Assembly: GCA_038025085.1 (NCBI GenBank)
Contig: CM076153.1
Coordinates: forward strand, 20,435,001 to 20,499,000
DNA from: Tetragonia tetragonoides
Lineage: Eukaryota; Streptophyta; Magnoliopsida; Caryophyllales; Aizoaceae
Direction: 5' to 3'
DNA length: 64,000 nt
In this document: one piece after another, positions 12,129 to 23,534 of the stretch
Numbering within the stretch: position 1 is the stretch's first letter
How the letters are laid out: each line of letters starts with the position of its first letter
Made by a program: the position numbers and the translations under genes
Notes under the pieces: generated by a model
Told to the model about the DNA's origin: nothing
Database searches by the model: none
What the model saw: only the letters and a program-made list of their open reading frames with translations

Positions 12129-12530
12129 TTATGGCCCAAAAGTGACACTCACTTAGGCCTAGTCCCTGCGCTCCCTTGAAAAGCCCAATAGGGGCAACGC
12201 CCTCAAACCTTAATCGATCCAACGGTTCACAAAGGGACACGTGTCACGCATTGGGGCACAGAAAACCTCTCCACTCCACAGAAGCCATGTGTCACCTAAC
12301 GACCACCCTACATTCTCTAAAATTCGCGCTATAAATAGCCGCATTACAGGTATGGAAATGATCTAATCTCAATCACTCACATCACTCTTAACTGAAAAAC
12401 AGAGAACTAACTTAAGCATCGGAGCGGGGATCCCGAAAATGCCCCCGGGCTAGTAAGGCTTATTGTGTCCCGCGGGTAGGAATAGTTGTCAGCAGAGAAT
12501 ACTCCCAGTGTACGAAGAAATATCCACAAC
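12129..12530 (+). repeat. Left LTR of the repeat-filled LTR element
   Basis: It begins TTATGGCCCAAAAGTGACAC and ends ATCCACAAC. It contains a CTATAAATAGCC box near 12331, a likely TATA box of the LTR promoter. It is closely matched by 17955-18357. Confidence 0.9.
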
Positions 12531-12550
12531 ATTTGGCACCGTCTGTGGGG
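12531..12550 (+). other. Primer-binding-site-like sequence
   Basis: TTTGGCACCGTCTGTGGGG follows the left LTR directly. TGGCRCCGTCTGTGGG-type sequences are found after 5' LTRs in many plant gypsy elements. The cognate tRNA was not worked out. Confidence 0.7.
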
Positions 12551-12599
12551 AGTAATCCTGTCTGGACGAGAAAAAAGTGAGATTATTGAATGGCGACAG

Positions 12600-13045
12600 T
12601 GGGTGATGTGACGGATGAGTTTACCACGGCAATCTTCATCGTCGTTAGCCATCTCCGTCGACATCAGGATAACCACGCTTGTCATAGAAGTGATGATCAT
12701 CTCTAACATGACCATCTCCGTCGTCGCCGACCATCGTCTCCGTCGTCAACGGCCATCTCTATCATCGGCGGCCATCTCTTCGTCATCGGCCATCATTATC
12801 ATCATCATGATGATCACCCTAGTGATCGAAGTGTTTATCATCACAAACATAGCCATCGTCGACCACGCTTGTCATAGAAGTGATGATCATCACGAATATG
12901 ACCATCTCGTCGTCGTCGGCCACCGTCATCGTTGTCGACCATCTCCGTCGTCATTCGGCCATCTTTGTCATCATTCGACCATCTCTGTCGTCATCATGAT
13001 GACCACCCCTCGTCATCGAAATGTTCATCATCACTAACAAAGAAC
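12600..13045. repeat. GTC/ATC-rich hierarchical repeat array, block 1
   Basis: Degenerate copies of units such as GTCATAGAAGTGATGATCAT and CATCGTCGACC follow one another. The units share the frame of blocks 2 and 3. Open frames across the array are repeat products. Confidence 0.85.
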
Positions 13046-13265
13046 ATCATCAACATGGAACATGAATCAATCAGAAGAAGTAATATATGTGATCTCTATC
13101 GGCCAAGTTTGGCGATGGCAAAATATATTATCAGGCAAAATAAGAGAAATGACTAATTGTTGGTCATTTACCTGTAATCACCCCTCGGGGTGCAAAAATT
13201 TTACATAAATGAAACGTTGCACGCTTTCCCCCTATCATTGCACTCAAGTTTTATCGCAAATAGTT

Positions 13266-13455
13266 ACGGACTCTGATAGTTAAATCAGCAAAACTCAGTT
13301 TAATAGCGACAAAATTTACTTTACGAACTCTAATCATATATCGATTAGCAAAAGACAGTTCAAATTTACGAAATCTAATCATATAACGATTAGCAAATGA
13401 CAGTTCAACATTACGAACTCTAATCATATAACGATTAGCAAAAGGCAGTTCAGTT
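13266..13455. repeat. 45-bp tandem repeat
   Basis: Three good copies start at 13323, 13368 and 13413, with exactly 45-bp spacing, and a diverged copy precedes them near 13266. The unit contains ATCATATAACGATTAGCAAA. Because 45 is a multiple of three, the minus strand reads a 15-residue repeat (SFANRYMIRVR core). It lies inside the LTR element, in sequence unlike the surrounding GTC/ATC arrays. Confidence 0.9.
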
Positions 13456-13589
13456 AACATAAAATAAGCTCGGCTGAGCGATGCCACTTATTAGCGGTTA
13501 CATAGATACACTATTAATATATTTGTGAGGCAAAAAAGGTGCAAAAAGCATACCCTACAAAAACAAAAATAATAACATGTATTTATGCC

Positions 13590-15340
13590 TTTGGATGATT
13601 AACGTCATCTTCGACCATATCATCATCATCATCATCTCGGTGATCAACACGGTCATCAACGTCAGAATCCTCATTATCGCCGCTATGACCAGCATCCTCA
13701 TCACCCACGTCATCATCACCTAGATAATCAACAAGGTCATCGTCGTTGGCATCTTCATCATCCCCACTATAACCAGCGTCGCCATCGCCCACAACATTAT
13801 CATCCGGGTGATCAACATTACTATCATCGTCGTCGAGACGACGTCACAGAAGTGATCATTATTACTATCATGGCCATCGTCATCAGGACGATCATACTCA
13901 TCGTTAGAATGATCACATGGCCATCCCCATCATCGTCATGACGACCATCCTCGTCCTAAAAGTGATCATCATCACTAACTTGGCCATCTCCGTTGTCTTC
14001 GGCCATCTCCGTCGCTGTCGGCCATCTCAATCGTCGTCAACCATCATCGTCGTCGTCGAACATATCCATCGTCGTCATGATAGCCATCCTCGCCATCAAA
14101 GTGATCATCATCACTAACGTGGCCATCTCCATCAACATCGGGGATCTCCATCGTCTTCGACAAATCATCATCGTCGTCAACCATCTCCATCATCGCCATG
14201 ATGACCACCCTTTTTCATCGAAGTGTTCATCATCATGAACATGACCATCGTTGTCATCGACCACGCTCATCATAGAAGTGATCATCATCACTAACATGAC
14301 CGTCTTCATCGTCGTCGACCATCACCGTGGTTGTCAGTCATCTCCGTCGTCGTCGGCCATCTCATCATCATCGTCAGCCATCTCCATCTCCATCTCCATC
14401 ATTGTCGACAATCGTCGTCAGCAATCTCCCTTGTCGTCGTCCAACTTCATCATCGTCGGCAATCTTCATCGTCGTCATGATGATCACTTCGCGGCATCAA
14501 AGTGATCATCATCACTAACGTGGCCATCTTCGTCGACATGGGGGATATCCATCGTCGTCGACCATCATCATCGTCGTCAGCCATCTCTGTCGTCGTCATG
14601 ATGAGCACTCCTCGTCATCGAAGTGTTCATCAATATGAACATGGCCATCGTTGTCATGACGACCACGCTCGTCATAGAAATGATCATCACCACTAACATG
14701 ACCATCTTCATCGTTGTCGGCTATCTCCGTCATGACAACCACGCGTGTCATACAAGTGATGATCATCACTAACATGACCATCTCCGTTAGCCACCGCCAT
14801 CGTCGTCAGCCATCTCCGTCATTGTCGACCATATCATCATCGTCGTCAAGCATCTCCGTCGTCGCCATTACGACCACACTCGCCATAAAAGTGTTCATCA
14901 TCACGAACATAGCCATCATCATCATGACGACCAAGCTTGTCATAGAAGTGATGATCATCACTAATATGACAATCTCCATCTCCATCGCCATCGGCCAGCG
15001 CCATCATCGTCGACCATCTCCATCGTCGGCGACCATCTCTGTCGTTGTCATGAGGACCACCCTCGTCATCAAAGTGTTCATCATCATGAACATAGTCATC
15101 GTCATCATGACGACTACGCTCGTCATTGAAGTGATCATAATCATCATGACGACTACGCTCCATGTTCTTTGGCATTGGCCATCTTCGTCGTTGTCGACCA
15201 TCATCATTGTCGTCGAACATCTCCATCGCCGTCTTGACAACCACACTAGCTATTAAAGTGATTATCATCACGGACACATGGCCATCTTAGTCAACATCTG
15301 GGAGCTCCATCGTCGTCGGTCATCTCCATCGTCGTAAACT
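13590..15340. repeat. GTC/ATC-rich hierarchical repeat array, block 2
   Basis: Alternating variants of one roughly 60-70 bp motif are seen: CTCGTCATCGAAGTGTTCAT and CTCGTCATAGAAGTGATCAT, each followed by ATGAACATGACCATC- or CACTAACATGACCATC-like sequence and a GTCGTCGGCCATCTCC spacer. The two variants make a higher-order unit of about 140 bp with length variation. On the minus strand parts translate to acidic Asp-rich peptide (13583-13792). No real gene is supported. Confidence 0.85.
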
Positions 15341-16899
15341 GTAAAAACCATCGCCTTTCCAGCGCTTTTAGTCGATGGAAGGTTTGAGATTGGAACTAAT
15401 GGTTTTTTAATAATACGTCATATGCGATTTAATTCAATAATGATGGGAAAAAATAATTCGCAAGCAATGAAGTCGCCACCAATTTTTATTGAAACAATTG
15501 GAAACCATCAAAAGTGCACCTAATTCCTATTGGGAATTGACTCATACCCAAAGGGGCTATGTTCGGGGGTGTAGGTACGAAATAAACAAAACGAATCTCA
15601 TCTAAACCGTCCGAATTAACGGCCTTTACTAAGCCTATCCATGTCAAATATTTATTTAAACTATATGGTTCCACATAAATTTGATCGTCCAAGATCCTAA
15701 ATTTAACTAGGCGGGTTAAAGACGACCAAATTATCTACCGTTATTGCTTTGCACGATTTATATCCAATTCATATGCATATTAATTATCAAGCACAAGCAA
15801 AAGATAAGAGCAATAATAAAACTCTCCAACCTACCACACTTTGCTAAACACGACAAGCATTGCATATGCACATCCATAAATTTGTTAGTAACTTCAATGG
15901 AAGCACAATGCAAAAATGTTAACTTTATGCTAAAATAAACCTAAAGAGGTTGCTATATGCATGAATAAACATAAAAAGATGCAAACTTGCATGATACTAA
16001 TAAAAAGAGGCAAACTTTAAATTAAACTAATATGCATAATTATTTACAAAGATCAAAATATGCATACTTATTAAACCATAATCAAAAGTTAAGTAAAACA
16101 TGATTATAAATAATGAAAGAAGAATTTAATAAAGAGATTTAGACCCTCAGGATAGTTAACCATGACGTTCTATTCGAACGGGACTAGTAGAATCGGGATT
16201 GCTCTTCAATCTTGGGTGCTAGGTTGGGTGCAATGGCTTGCTTGAGTCTTCAAATTCTGAATTCTCTTTAATTTAGGGTTTTTGTGCTCTCAAATTGCTC
16301 TCAAATTATAAGTTGACCAACCTCCTTCAAAAGAGGGTGAAAGGGAGTATTTATAGAGTTAGGAGAAGAAATTAGGGGCCTAGGGCTGCAACCCCGACTC
16401 CAAACTCGGCACAACCAGAAAATCAGGCCCAACGACAATCCGGAAGGCAGCTGGGGTCCAGCGGCAGGCCGCTGAAGCTCAGCGGCGCACCGCTGGGGCT
16501 CAGCGGTTGGTCTAATGGCCTCCGCTGTCATGCGTGTGTCGTTGGGTCGTTAGCGTCAACCGCTCGACCCAGAGGCGCGCGCGCGCGACTAGGGGTTTTT
16601 GACTTTTTGTGCTCGGTAAATTACGAAAATGCCCTTGGGCTGAACCAGTGGGTCGGGATCGAGCAGTTTTGACCCAAATCTTCAAGACGCGATATCTCTT
16701 GATCCGGAAGCCTGATTGAGGCAAGGGCAAAGGCATTGGAATCCTTATAACAAGGGCCATCCAAAGACTGAGATTTCAAAGAATTTGTTCTAGATTTCCT
16801 AGCAATGTCCTTTTCTACTTACGTCCATGTTAATCCATTACCATCATCATCGTGTTTTGCGGTGCCAGGGGATGAGAACCGATTAGGGTGTCTACATTG
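15341..16899 (-). mobile_element. Inserted LTR-derived fragment splitting the repeat array
   Basis: This 1.56-kb stretch is unlike the array on either side. On the minus strand it begins TGTAGACACCC at the right end and ends GGTTTTTACA at the left, so it has TG...CA ends like an LTR. A GGTGGCGACTTC motif near 15475 (minus) could be a primer site, which would make it an LTR plus a short internal piece. No matching target duplication was found. No coding sequence was recognised. Confidence 0.5.
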
Positions 16900-17840
16900 A
16901 CCATCCCCATCGTCGTCATGATGACTACCCCTCGTCATCTAAGTGTTCATCATCATGAACATGGCAATCGTTGTTATGACGACCACGCTTTGTCATAGAA
17001 CTGATTATCATCACTAACATGACCATCTTCATCGTCGTCGGCCATCTGCGTTGTCGTCATAATGACCACTCCTCGTCATCGAAGTGTTCATCATCATGAA
17101 CATAGCCATCGTTGTCATGATGACCACGCTTGTCATAGAAGTGATGATCATCACTAACATGACCATCTCCGTCGCCATCGCCGTCGTCCACCGCCATCGT
17201 CGTCGACCATCTCCGTCGTCGTTGGCCATCTCCCCGGTCGTCGGCAAATCTCCATCATCGTCATCCAACTCCCTTGTCAACGACGATCTTCATCGTCGTT
17301 ATGATGACCATCCCTCGTCATCGAAGTGTTCATCATCATGAACATGACCATCGTTGTCATGACGACCAAGCTCGTCATAGAAGTGATCATCATCATCGTC
17401 GGCGATCTCCGTCATCGGCGGCACATCTCCCTCGTCGTTGTCATGATGACCACCCCTCGTCATCGAAGTGTGCATCATCATGAACATGTCCATCGTTGTC
17501 ATGACGACCATGCTCGTCATATAAGTGATCATCATTACTAACATGACCATCTTCATCGTCGTCGGCCATCACCGTGGTCGTCGCCTATCTCCATCATCGT
17601 CGACCATCTCTATCATCGCCAGCAAATCTCCAACGTCGTCGTCCAACTCCCTCGTCATTGGCAATGTTCATCGTTGTCATGACGACCACGCTCGTCATAG
17701 AAGTAATTCTCGTCACTAACATGACCATCTTCATCGTCGTCGGCCATCTCAGTCGTCGTCATGATGACCACCTCGTCACCGAAGTGTTCATCATCACTTA
17801 CAGGGTCATCTCCATCGTCCTGAGGACGACCACCCTCGTC
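16890..17840. repeat. GTC/ATC-rich hierarchical repeat array, block 3
   Basis: This continues block 2 after the insertion. The GAAGTGTTCATCATCATGAA unit recurs at about 16939, 17079, 17322 and 17465, giving spacings near 140 bp and one of 243 bp. A short non-repeat tail at 17840-17950 leads to the polypurine tract. Confidence 0.85.
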
Positions 17841-17940
17841 GGACTCCCTATCAATGGCTCCCGAGGAAGAAGAAATGTCTCAGGGACCAGAGTATGACTA
17901 GAAACGCCCCATAATTACCACAACCAACATGGACCCTTCC

Positions 17941-17954
17941 TGAGGGGCAAAATG
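17941..17954 (+). other. Polypurine tract of the repeat-filled LTR element
   Basis: TGAGGGGCAAAATG directly precedes the right LTR. Its purine-rich run is where second-strand priming is expected. Confidence 0.65.
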
Positions 17955-18357
17955 TTATGGCACAAAAGTGACACTCACTTAGGCCTAGTCCGTGCGCTCC
18001 CTTGAAGAGCCCAACAGGGGCAATGCCCTCAAACCTTAATCGATCCAACGGTGCACAAAGGGACACGTGTCACGCATCGGGGCACAAAAAACCTCTCCAC
18101 TCCACAGACGCCACGTGCCACCTAACGATCACCCTACATTCACTAAAATTTGTGCTATAAATAGCCGCATTCCAGGTATGGAAGTGATCTAATCTCAATC
18201 ACTCAAATCACTCTTACCTGAAAAACAGAGAACTGACTTAAGCATTGGAGCGGGGATCCCAGAAATCCCCCCCAGGCTAGTAACGTTTATTGTGTCCCGC
18301 AGGTAGGAACAATCGTCAGCAGAGAATACTCCCAATGTACGAAGAAATACCCACAAC
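17955..18357 (+). repeat. Right LTR of the repeat-filled LTR element
   Basis: It matches 12129-12530 along its length, with the same TATA-like CTATAAATAGCC (near 18156). It ends ACCCACAAC against the duplicated ATCAG. Confidence 0.9.
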
Positions 18358-18720
18358 ATCAGTGACAACTAATCCAGGAGGTTGAATTCGGAAAAATAAC
18401 TCCGAGAACCATTCCAACGCCCACTTGTAGCTATATGTCTGCTCATCTCTCAAAAAAGCAAATCCGACATGAAAGTTCTTTCCCACGGGGTGTCACTCCA
18501 GTGACCGTAGATATGGCATTTGAAACTTATTCGTTTTGTATGTCGCATCGTTGAATAGCAAAAAACACGTTCAAGATTTTTTCCACTGCTCTAACCTAAT
18601 CTTCACACTTTTGCCTATTTTCAAAATCGACGTCGTTCAAAAACATGTAAGTCGTTTCGACATTTCTCTCTAAAAACACTCTCTGTTTTATACAAATTTG
18701 AGTCTCAATTATATAAATAT
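18358..18720 (-). pseudogene. MULE/FAR1-type transposase fragment, upstream half
   Basis: On the minus strand, with at least two frame changes, it reads DATYKTNKFQMPYL, then VTGVTP, then FHVGFAFLRDEQTYSYKWAL and WFSELF...PPGLVVTD. These are the DDE-core blocks of MULE-domain transposases, including the first catalytic Asp in DATYKTN. The frame then runs into the target duplication and resumes at 12128 with KEAALLNACEEVFPG. Upstream of about 18610 similarity fades, and an in-frame stop is present near 18595. Confidence 0.8.
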
Positions 18721-19564
18721 GATAACAATTACTAAATTTACCATAATTAATTACGTTACAAAACTATTCTAATATATAACAAAAAACATCTAACATCATA
18801 CTAACATTAATAAAATCAACTTAGTCATGTAAATACACTAATAAATAGTCTAACATATTTAAATAACACTAACATATTTAACAAATAGTTATTACATTGC
18901 TAATAATAACTACAATTAAAATAATAAATTTAATGATACAGTCACGTATCACACTAAAAAGTAAAAAAAAAAAATAATAATAATTATAGGAAAATCGCGC
19001 CCCACCTAGGTGTGGAGCGGGCTCACGCCACACCTAGGTACTTGGGTGCGAGCTCGCTCCATGCTTAGGTAATGCTCGAGCTCTGCAAATTCAACCGGTT
19101 TCCGAACACGAAGAGGACTAGTTATGCATTAGAAGAATTAAAGAAAAAAAAAATTATTATACATTATTTGACGAACATACCTTAAAATATTTGTCTGGAT
19201 TTCGTTCTCCTCCCACCAGTGTAAATGTTTTAGGTGACACTCGACAAGGAAGGCGGTGAAAATGGTGGTGGAGATGGTGGTGATAATTGTGGTGACAAGA
19301 GTTGGGGAACAATATTGAAGGTAGAGAGAGAGAGAGTGAAATATGTTTTAAAATTGAGGGGTAAAAATAAAACATGTGTTATTTGTTGGGTTATATTAAA
19401 TAAAAAAGATGGCAGTATTAAATAATCTCCAAAAATAATTATTAGTAATATTTTTTTCGAAACTGAGAGAGTAGTTAACTCAGTAAACTTGCAATTGGCA
19501 ACCACGTCTAGTTTCGGTGGCTTTGATACAATTGAAAAAAATATAAAAAAACAAAAAAACCTAA

Positions 19565-22319
19565 GTCCAACCCATAACAGCCTTACTGGAATATTGTTGG
19601 ACATGATATAATTAAAGCCATCCAATCGTTCTTTCATCATGGTAAAATTCTTAAAGAAATAAATCATACGTTTATAACTTTTATTCCCAAAACTGACAAT
19701 CCCACATCTCCGAACCAATTTCGCCCAATTAGCTTATGTAATTCAATCTACAAAATCATAGCAAAAATTTTAGTTAACCGCCTTCGAACTCAGCTGTCTA
19801 ACTAAATTAGCCCATTTCAAGGAGCATTTGTCCCCAATAGATCTATTCATGACAATATCTTAATCAGCCAAGAAATTATGCACCATTTCAGAAAAACCAA
19901 AGCCAAAGAAGGATGGTTAGCCATGAAACTAGATATGGAAAAAGCTTATGATCGAATTGAGTGGAATTTTCTTTTCGCAACCCTCAAGCATTTAGGGTTC
20001 AATGAAAAGTGGATAACTTGGATAAAACAATGTATTACCACCGTCAGCTATTCACTTCTCATAAATGACTCGCCATGCGGATTTATCACTCCGACTCGAG
20101 GTCTTCGTCAGGGCGATCCTTTACCGCCGTACTTATTTATCATATGCATGGAAGTATTAACACAACGACTAATTAGAGCTTCTCAAGACAAACAAGGAAT
20201 CGGAATCACAATTAGTCCAGGAGGACAGAAAGTACCATGCCTTCTTTTTGCAGACGATAGCCTCCTGTTTTGTAGGACTAACAGACAAGCAACTTCTAAG
20301 CTAAAAAATATACTCGATCATTTTTCTGCACAATCCGGCCAAATCATCATTAATGTTTTCACGTAATACCACTGGCCACCAAAAACAAGTTGTTACTGCA
20401 CTTTTTGACATTCCTCATAAGGCTAGCTTGGGCAAGTATTTAGGGTGTTTCTTTCTAGAACAACGAATCAATCAAGTCACTTTTAAAAATCTAGTTGAAA
20501 AAACCCAAGCTAAACTAGAACCTTGGAAAGCAACTAATCTCACCAAAGCAGGTAAAATCGTCCTCATTCAGGCCAACTTAGAGGCACTTCCCTCTCATGT
20601 TATGCAAAGTTTTAAAATTCCATCTCACAAAGCAAATCTTCTAGATAAATTGCATCGAAAATTCTTTTGGCAAAGCTCGTCTAGTAATGGTCTACCCATG
20701 ATAGCATGGGATAAAGTTTGTCAACCTAAATCTGCAGGGGGCCTTGGCCTTCGCAAAACTGAAGTTGTCAACAAAGCTTTTTTAGCTAAACTGGGATGGA
20801 AAATTTTAACTGAGCACAATAATATCTGGGTTGATCTTATTCGTCATAAGTACCTACGAAAACATGGATTTTTTTCTATCAAGAAAAAACACAATGATTC
20901 TTGGATCTGGAAACAAATATTGAAACAACGGAGTATTTTACTTCAAGGCATTCGATGGATAGTTGGTAACGGTAAGAACATTTATTATTTTTGGAAAGAT
21001 AACTGGGTTTTTGATACGAACCTCATCAATTACGTGGATTTGAATCCGCATGACATTTCCAATATCGATAGCAAAGTCAGTGACTTTATAACTGCTGATA
21101 AAAGATGGGATTATCAGAAATTAGCACAAAATGTTCCTATATCTGTAGTTAATGCTATCAGAGACATTCCGATTCCCTCCATTGAAGCCCCTGACAATTA
21201 CTGTTGGGGACCTGACTCTACCAGGAACTTCAGTATCAAAACTGCCACCTGGTTATGTCATGGACTTAATAAGGAAGCCTGTAAATCCTGGCCTCATAAG
21301 TGGATTTGGACACTTAATATTGCACCAAAACTACAAATCTTTCTGTGGCAATTATTTCATGATGGTCTACCCACTCGCACTACTCTAGCAAAAAAAGGAA
21401 TTAATTTAGATGACATTTGTCCTAACCTCCTAGGTGTAACCAGGACCCTGAGGATCTCTTCCACCTCCTCTCCACATGTCCCGTCTCACAACAGATTTGG
21501 CAGCAAGCTAGTAATTGTGGTTGAATTCCACATAAAGATCCTAACCTCCATATCTTCGAATGGTGGACCAACCTTCGTACAAAGCATATGATAAATGAAT
21601 TAAATAGAAGTATTTATCTTATTTAGTATATTTGGAAAGCTCGAAATGAACTGCTCTTCCAAAACGTACAGCCAAATATCCAGAATGTTATTATCCGTGC
21701 ACAATCCCATTTCAAAGAATGGGAAATTAGGGACCATCTCGACTCAGAATATCAAATTTACTCAACCCCTGACATGCGCACGTCTACTTCCCCTCGCCAG
21801 CCCGCAGTTGTCCAGGTTACCTGGGAACCCCCTCCAATAAACTTTGCTAAACTTAATTTCGATGGATCCAAAAATGATAATAGTTCAGGTGCAGGTTACG
21901 TAATCCGGGACAATGAAGGGAAAATAATAAAGGCCGGCAGCGAATTTCTTGGCCAAGCTCCAATACTTGTAGCAGAAGCTATGGCACTGCGAAATGGATT
22001 AACCCAAGTCATATCTTTAGGCATTAGTAATATTATTATTGAAGGTGATAACAAAATTGTATTGCAGGCACTCCAAGGTCATAGCAAAATTCCGTGGATA
22101 ATTTATAGCCTAATCTTGGATATAAGATACTTGCTTCAACAAATAGGCCAGTATCGCATTCAACATAACTTTCGAGAAGCGAATCGAGCAGCAGATTGGA
22201 TGGTGAAACATGCGACAACTATTTCAGACAGTTCTCACTGGACTAATTATCCAACGCTAGCATTTCGGAATATACTTTCTGATGCGATGGGAGTGGTCCT
22301 CGAGAGGAGGACCTCCTAA
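19565..22319 (+). pseudogene. LINE ORF2 fragment: RT, zf-RVT and RNase H
   Basis: From about 19570 the frame reads PYWNIVGHDIIKAIQSFF and FRPISLCNSIYK. A TAA interrupts it at about 19801. It continues from 19878 with KLDMEKAYDRIEW, GLRQGDPLPPYLF and the catalytic box LFADDSLLF near 20250. A frameshift near 20360 leads to a 412-codon frame with the linker and zf-RVT region (WIWTLNIAPKLQIFLWQL). Another shift near 21430-21640 leads to the RNase H domain, open from 21774 to 22319, with LNFDGSKN and EAMALRNGL. Several breaks show it is inactive. Confidence 0.9.
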
Positions 22320-22382
22320 TCGTTTTTCTTCCTTAACTTCAAAAAAAAAAAAAAAAAAAAACAAAAAACAAAAAACAAACAA
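19565..22382 (+). mobile_element. 5'-truncated L1-type LINE ending in poly(A)
   Basis: The element starts inside the reverse transcriptase, without an endonuclease or ORF1, and runs through the RT palm, the zf-RVT region and an RNase H domain. It ends in an A-rich tail (22341-22380) of pure A followed by CAAAAAA units. This 5' truncation with a 3' poly(A) is the usual outcome of target-primed reverse transcription. It abuts the right end of the MULE-like element. A clear target duplication was not found. Confidence 0.92.
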
Positions 22383-23534
22383 ACACTCACTGAAAGTTAG
22401 CAATACACATGGTGTAGTATACACACCTTTGTCTGGTGACGTGGCGCAATACTATTGGCTTAAAAATTGACATGAAAAAATAAAGATGAATTGGTGTAAA
22501 ATAACAATTTCATTTGATTTTCAAACTGTAAGGCCCAAAAATTTCAAATAATGCGTAGGGTTTGCTCAATATTTGGAGGGAAACTTGATTGGAATTAGGC
22601 TAAGTTATTTCCGGCGGAACTCCGGCGACGAAAGGCGAAACTTTCCGGCGGCCAAATTTTTTTTTGTTCAAATTTTTTTTCCCTAGAAAAAACTACTTTA
22701 CACACATCTTTTCGAATCTTTGTACAAGTGTACACCTACAGATGTTAGAATTTTCCCTTCAATCGACCGACTTTGTATAAAATTGGACATGAGGTTAGAT
22801 CTATAGCCCACAGTATGCCCGGTCACTTGCTCCTACCTTCAGCTACAATTAAATCCCTTCGGACGAGGCGGTGCATACAGATCTGTCAATTGAGGATATA
22901 GACCAACATCAATTGAGGTAATAGACCAACATCAAGCAACGACGATAAGTATAGTTTGAAGCCAGATCCGACTTCATTCAAAAGGAACAACTTGGTCGAG
23001 GAATTGGTGGTCAAACAAAGCTAGAAGAATGTTGAATCGAACTACAAAGCTAAATTTGGTTCGTGGCAAACTGTATTAGAAGAAGGGGAACCAGATCTGT
23101 CAGCGGGTCACCTTGAAATTGTCGGTGAAAATTTTCTCAGGTTGGCATATCGTTGTTACTATATAATATGATGTTTTTAAGCATAAAGATAGTATATTTT
23201 CTTATCTAGGTTGTTACTATATCATTGATGTTATGAAGCAAGAACTTATGCCAGGGAGATCAATAGTTTAGCGAAAGTTGTTCCTAAGTAAATAATATGT
23301 AGTATAATTTGAGAATTTAGCAGTTCATTACGCATCAATTTGAATGATGATATCTTACATAAATTGATGTAATATCGTATGATTGATATGAAATGAACGT
23401 TAGTTTCGAACAATGTGTACGCATTAATTTGACAAAAGCCCTATTATATTCAAGTATTGAAAGAGTAGTTAATGTTTGAAATTTGATTGGCCCCAAACCG
23501 TAAACTGAATTACGATTTTATTCAATGCATGTAG
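22383..23534. other. Non-coding interval upstream of copy A
   Basis: No gene was recognised. TGTAAGGCCC near 22526 resembles an LTR start but has no partner. The stretch from 23150 to 23290 has two GTTGTTACTATAT motifs. A splice-acceptor-like GTAG precedes the ATG at 23535, so a 5' untranslated exon of copy A may lie here. Confidence 0.4.

Larger units (their letters stand above)
12129..18357 (+). mobile_element. Large non-autonomous LTR retrotransposon inserted in the MULE transposase
   Basis: Two matching LTRs of about 400 bp (12129-12530 and 17955-18357) bound the element. A TTTGGCACCGTCTGTGGGG primer-site-like sequence follows the left LTR, and a purine-rich GAGGGGCAAAA precedes the right one. 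The 5-bp duplication ATCAG occurs at 12124-12128 and 18358-18362. Independent proof of insertion is that the flanking DNA joins into one transposase reading frame. No recognisable gag or pol is left. The interior is mainly GTC/ATC-rich tandem repeats, broken by another insertion at about 15341-16899. The primer-site motif resembles those of Tat-type gypsy elements. Confidence 0.88.

Noticed and set aside
13583..13792. Acidic Asp-rich open frame
   Set aside because: It lies in the GTC/ATC repeat array of an LTR element; composition alone explains it.
12615..17900. CRISPR-like direct repeats
   Set aside because: Repeats are contiguous, degenerate and of variable length without unique spacers, in a plant genome context.
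17851..18066. Minus-strand open frame, also present at 12052-12240
   Set aside because: It is LTR sequence; the only meaningful part is the transposase fragment left of the LTR at 12052-12128.
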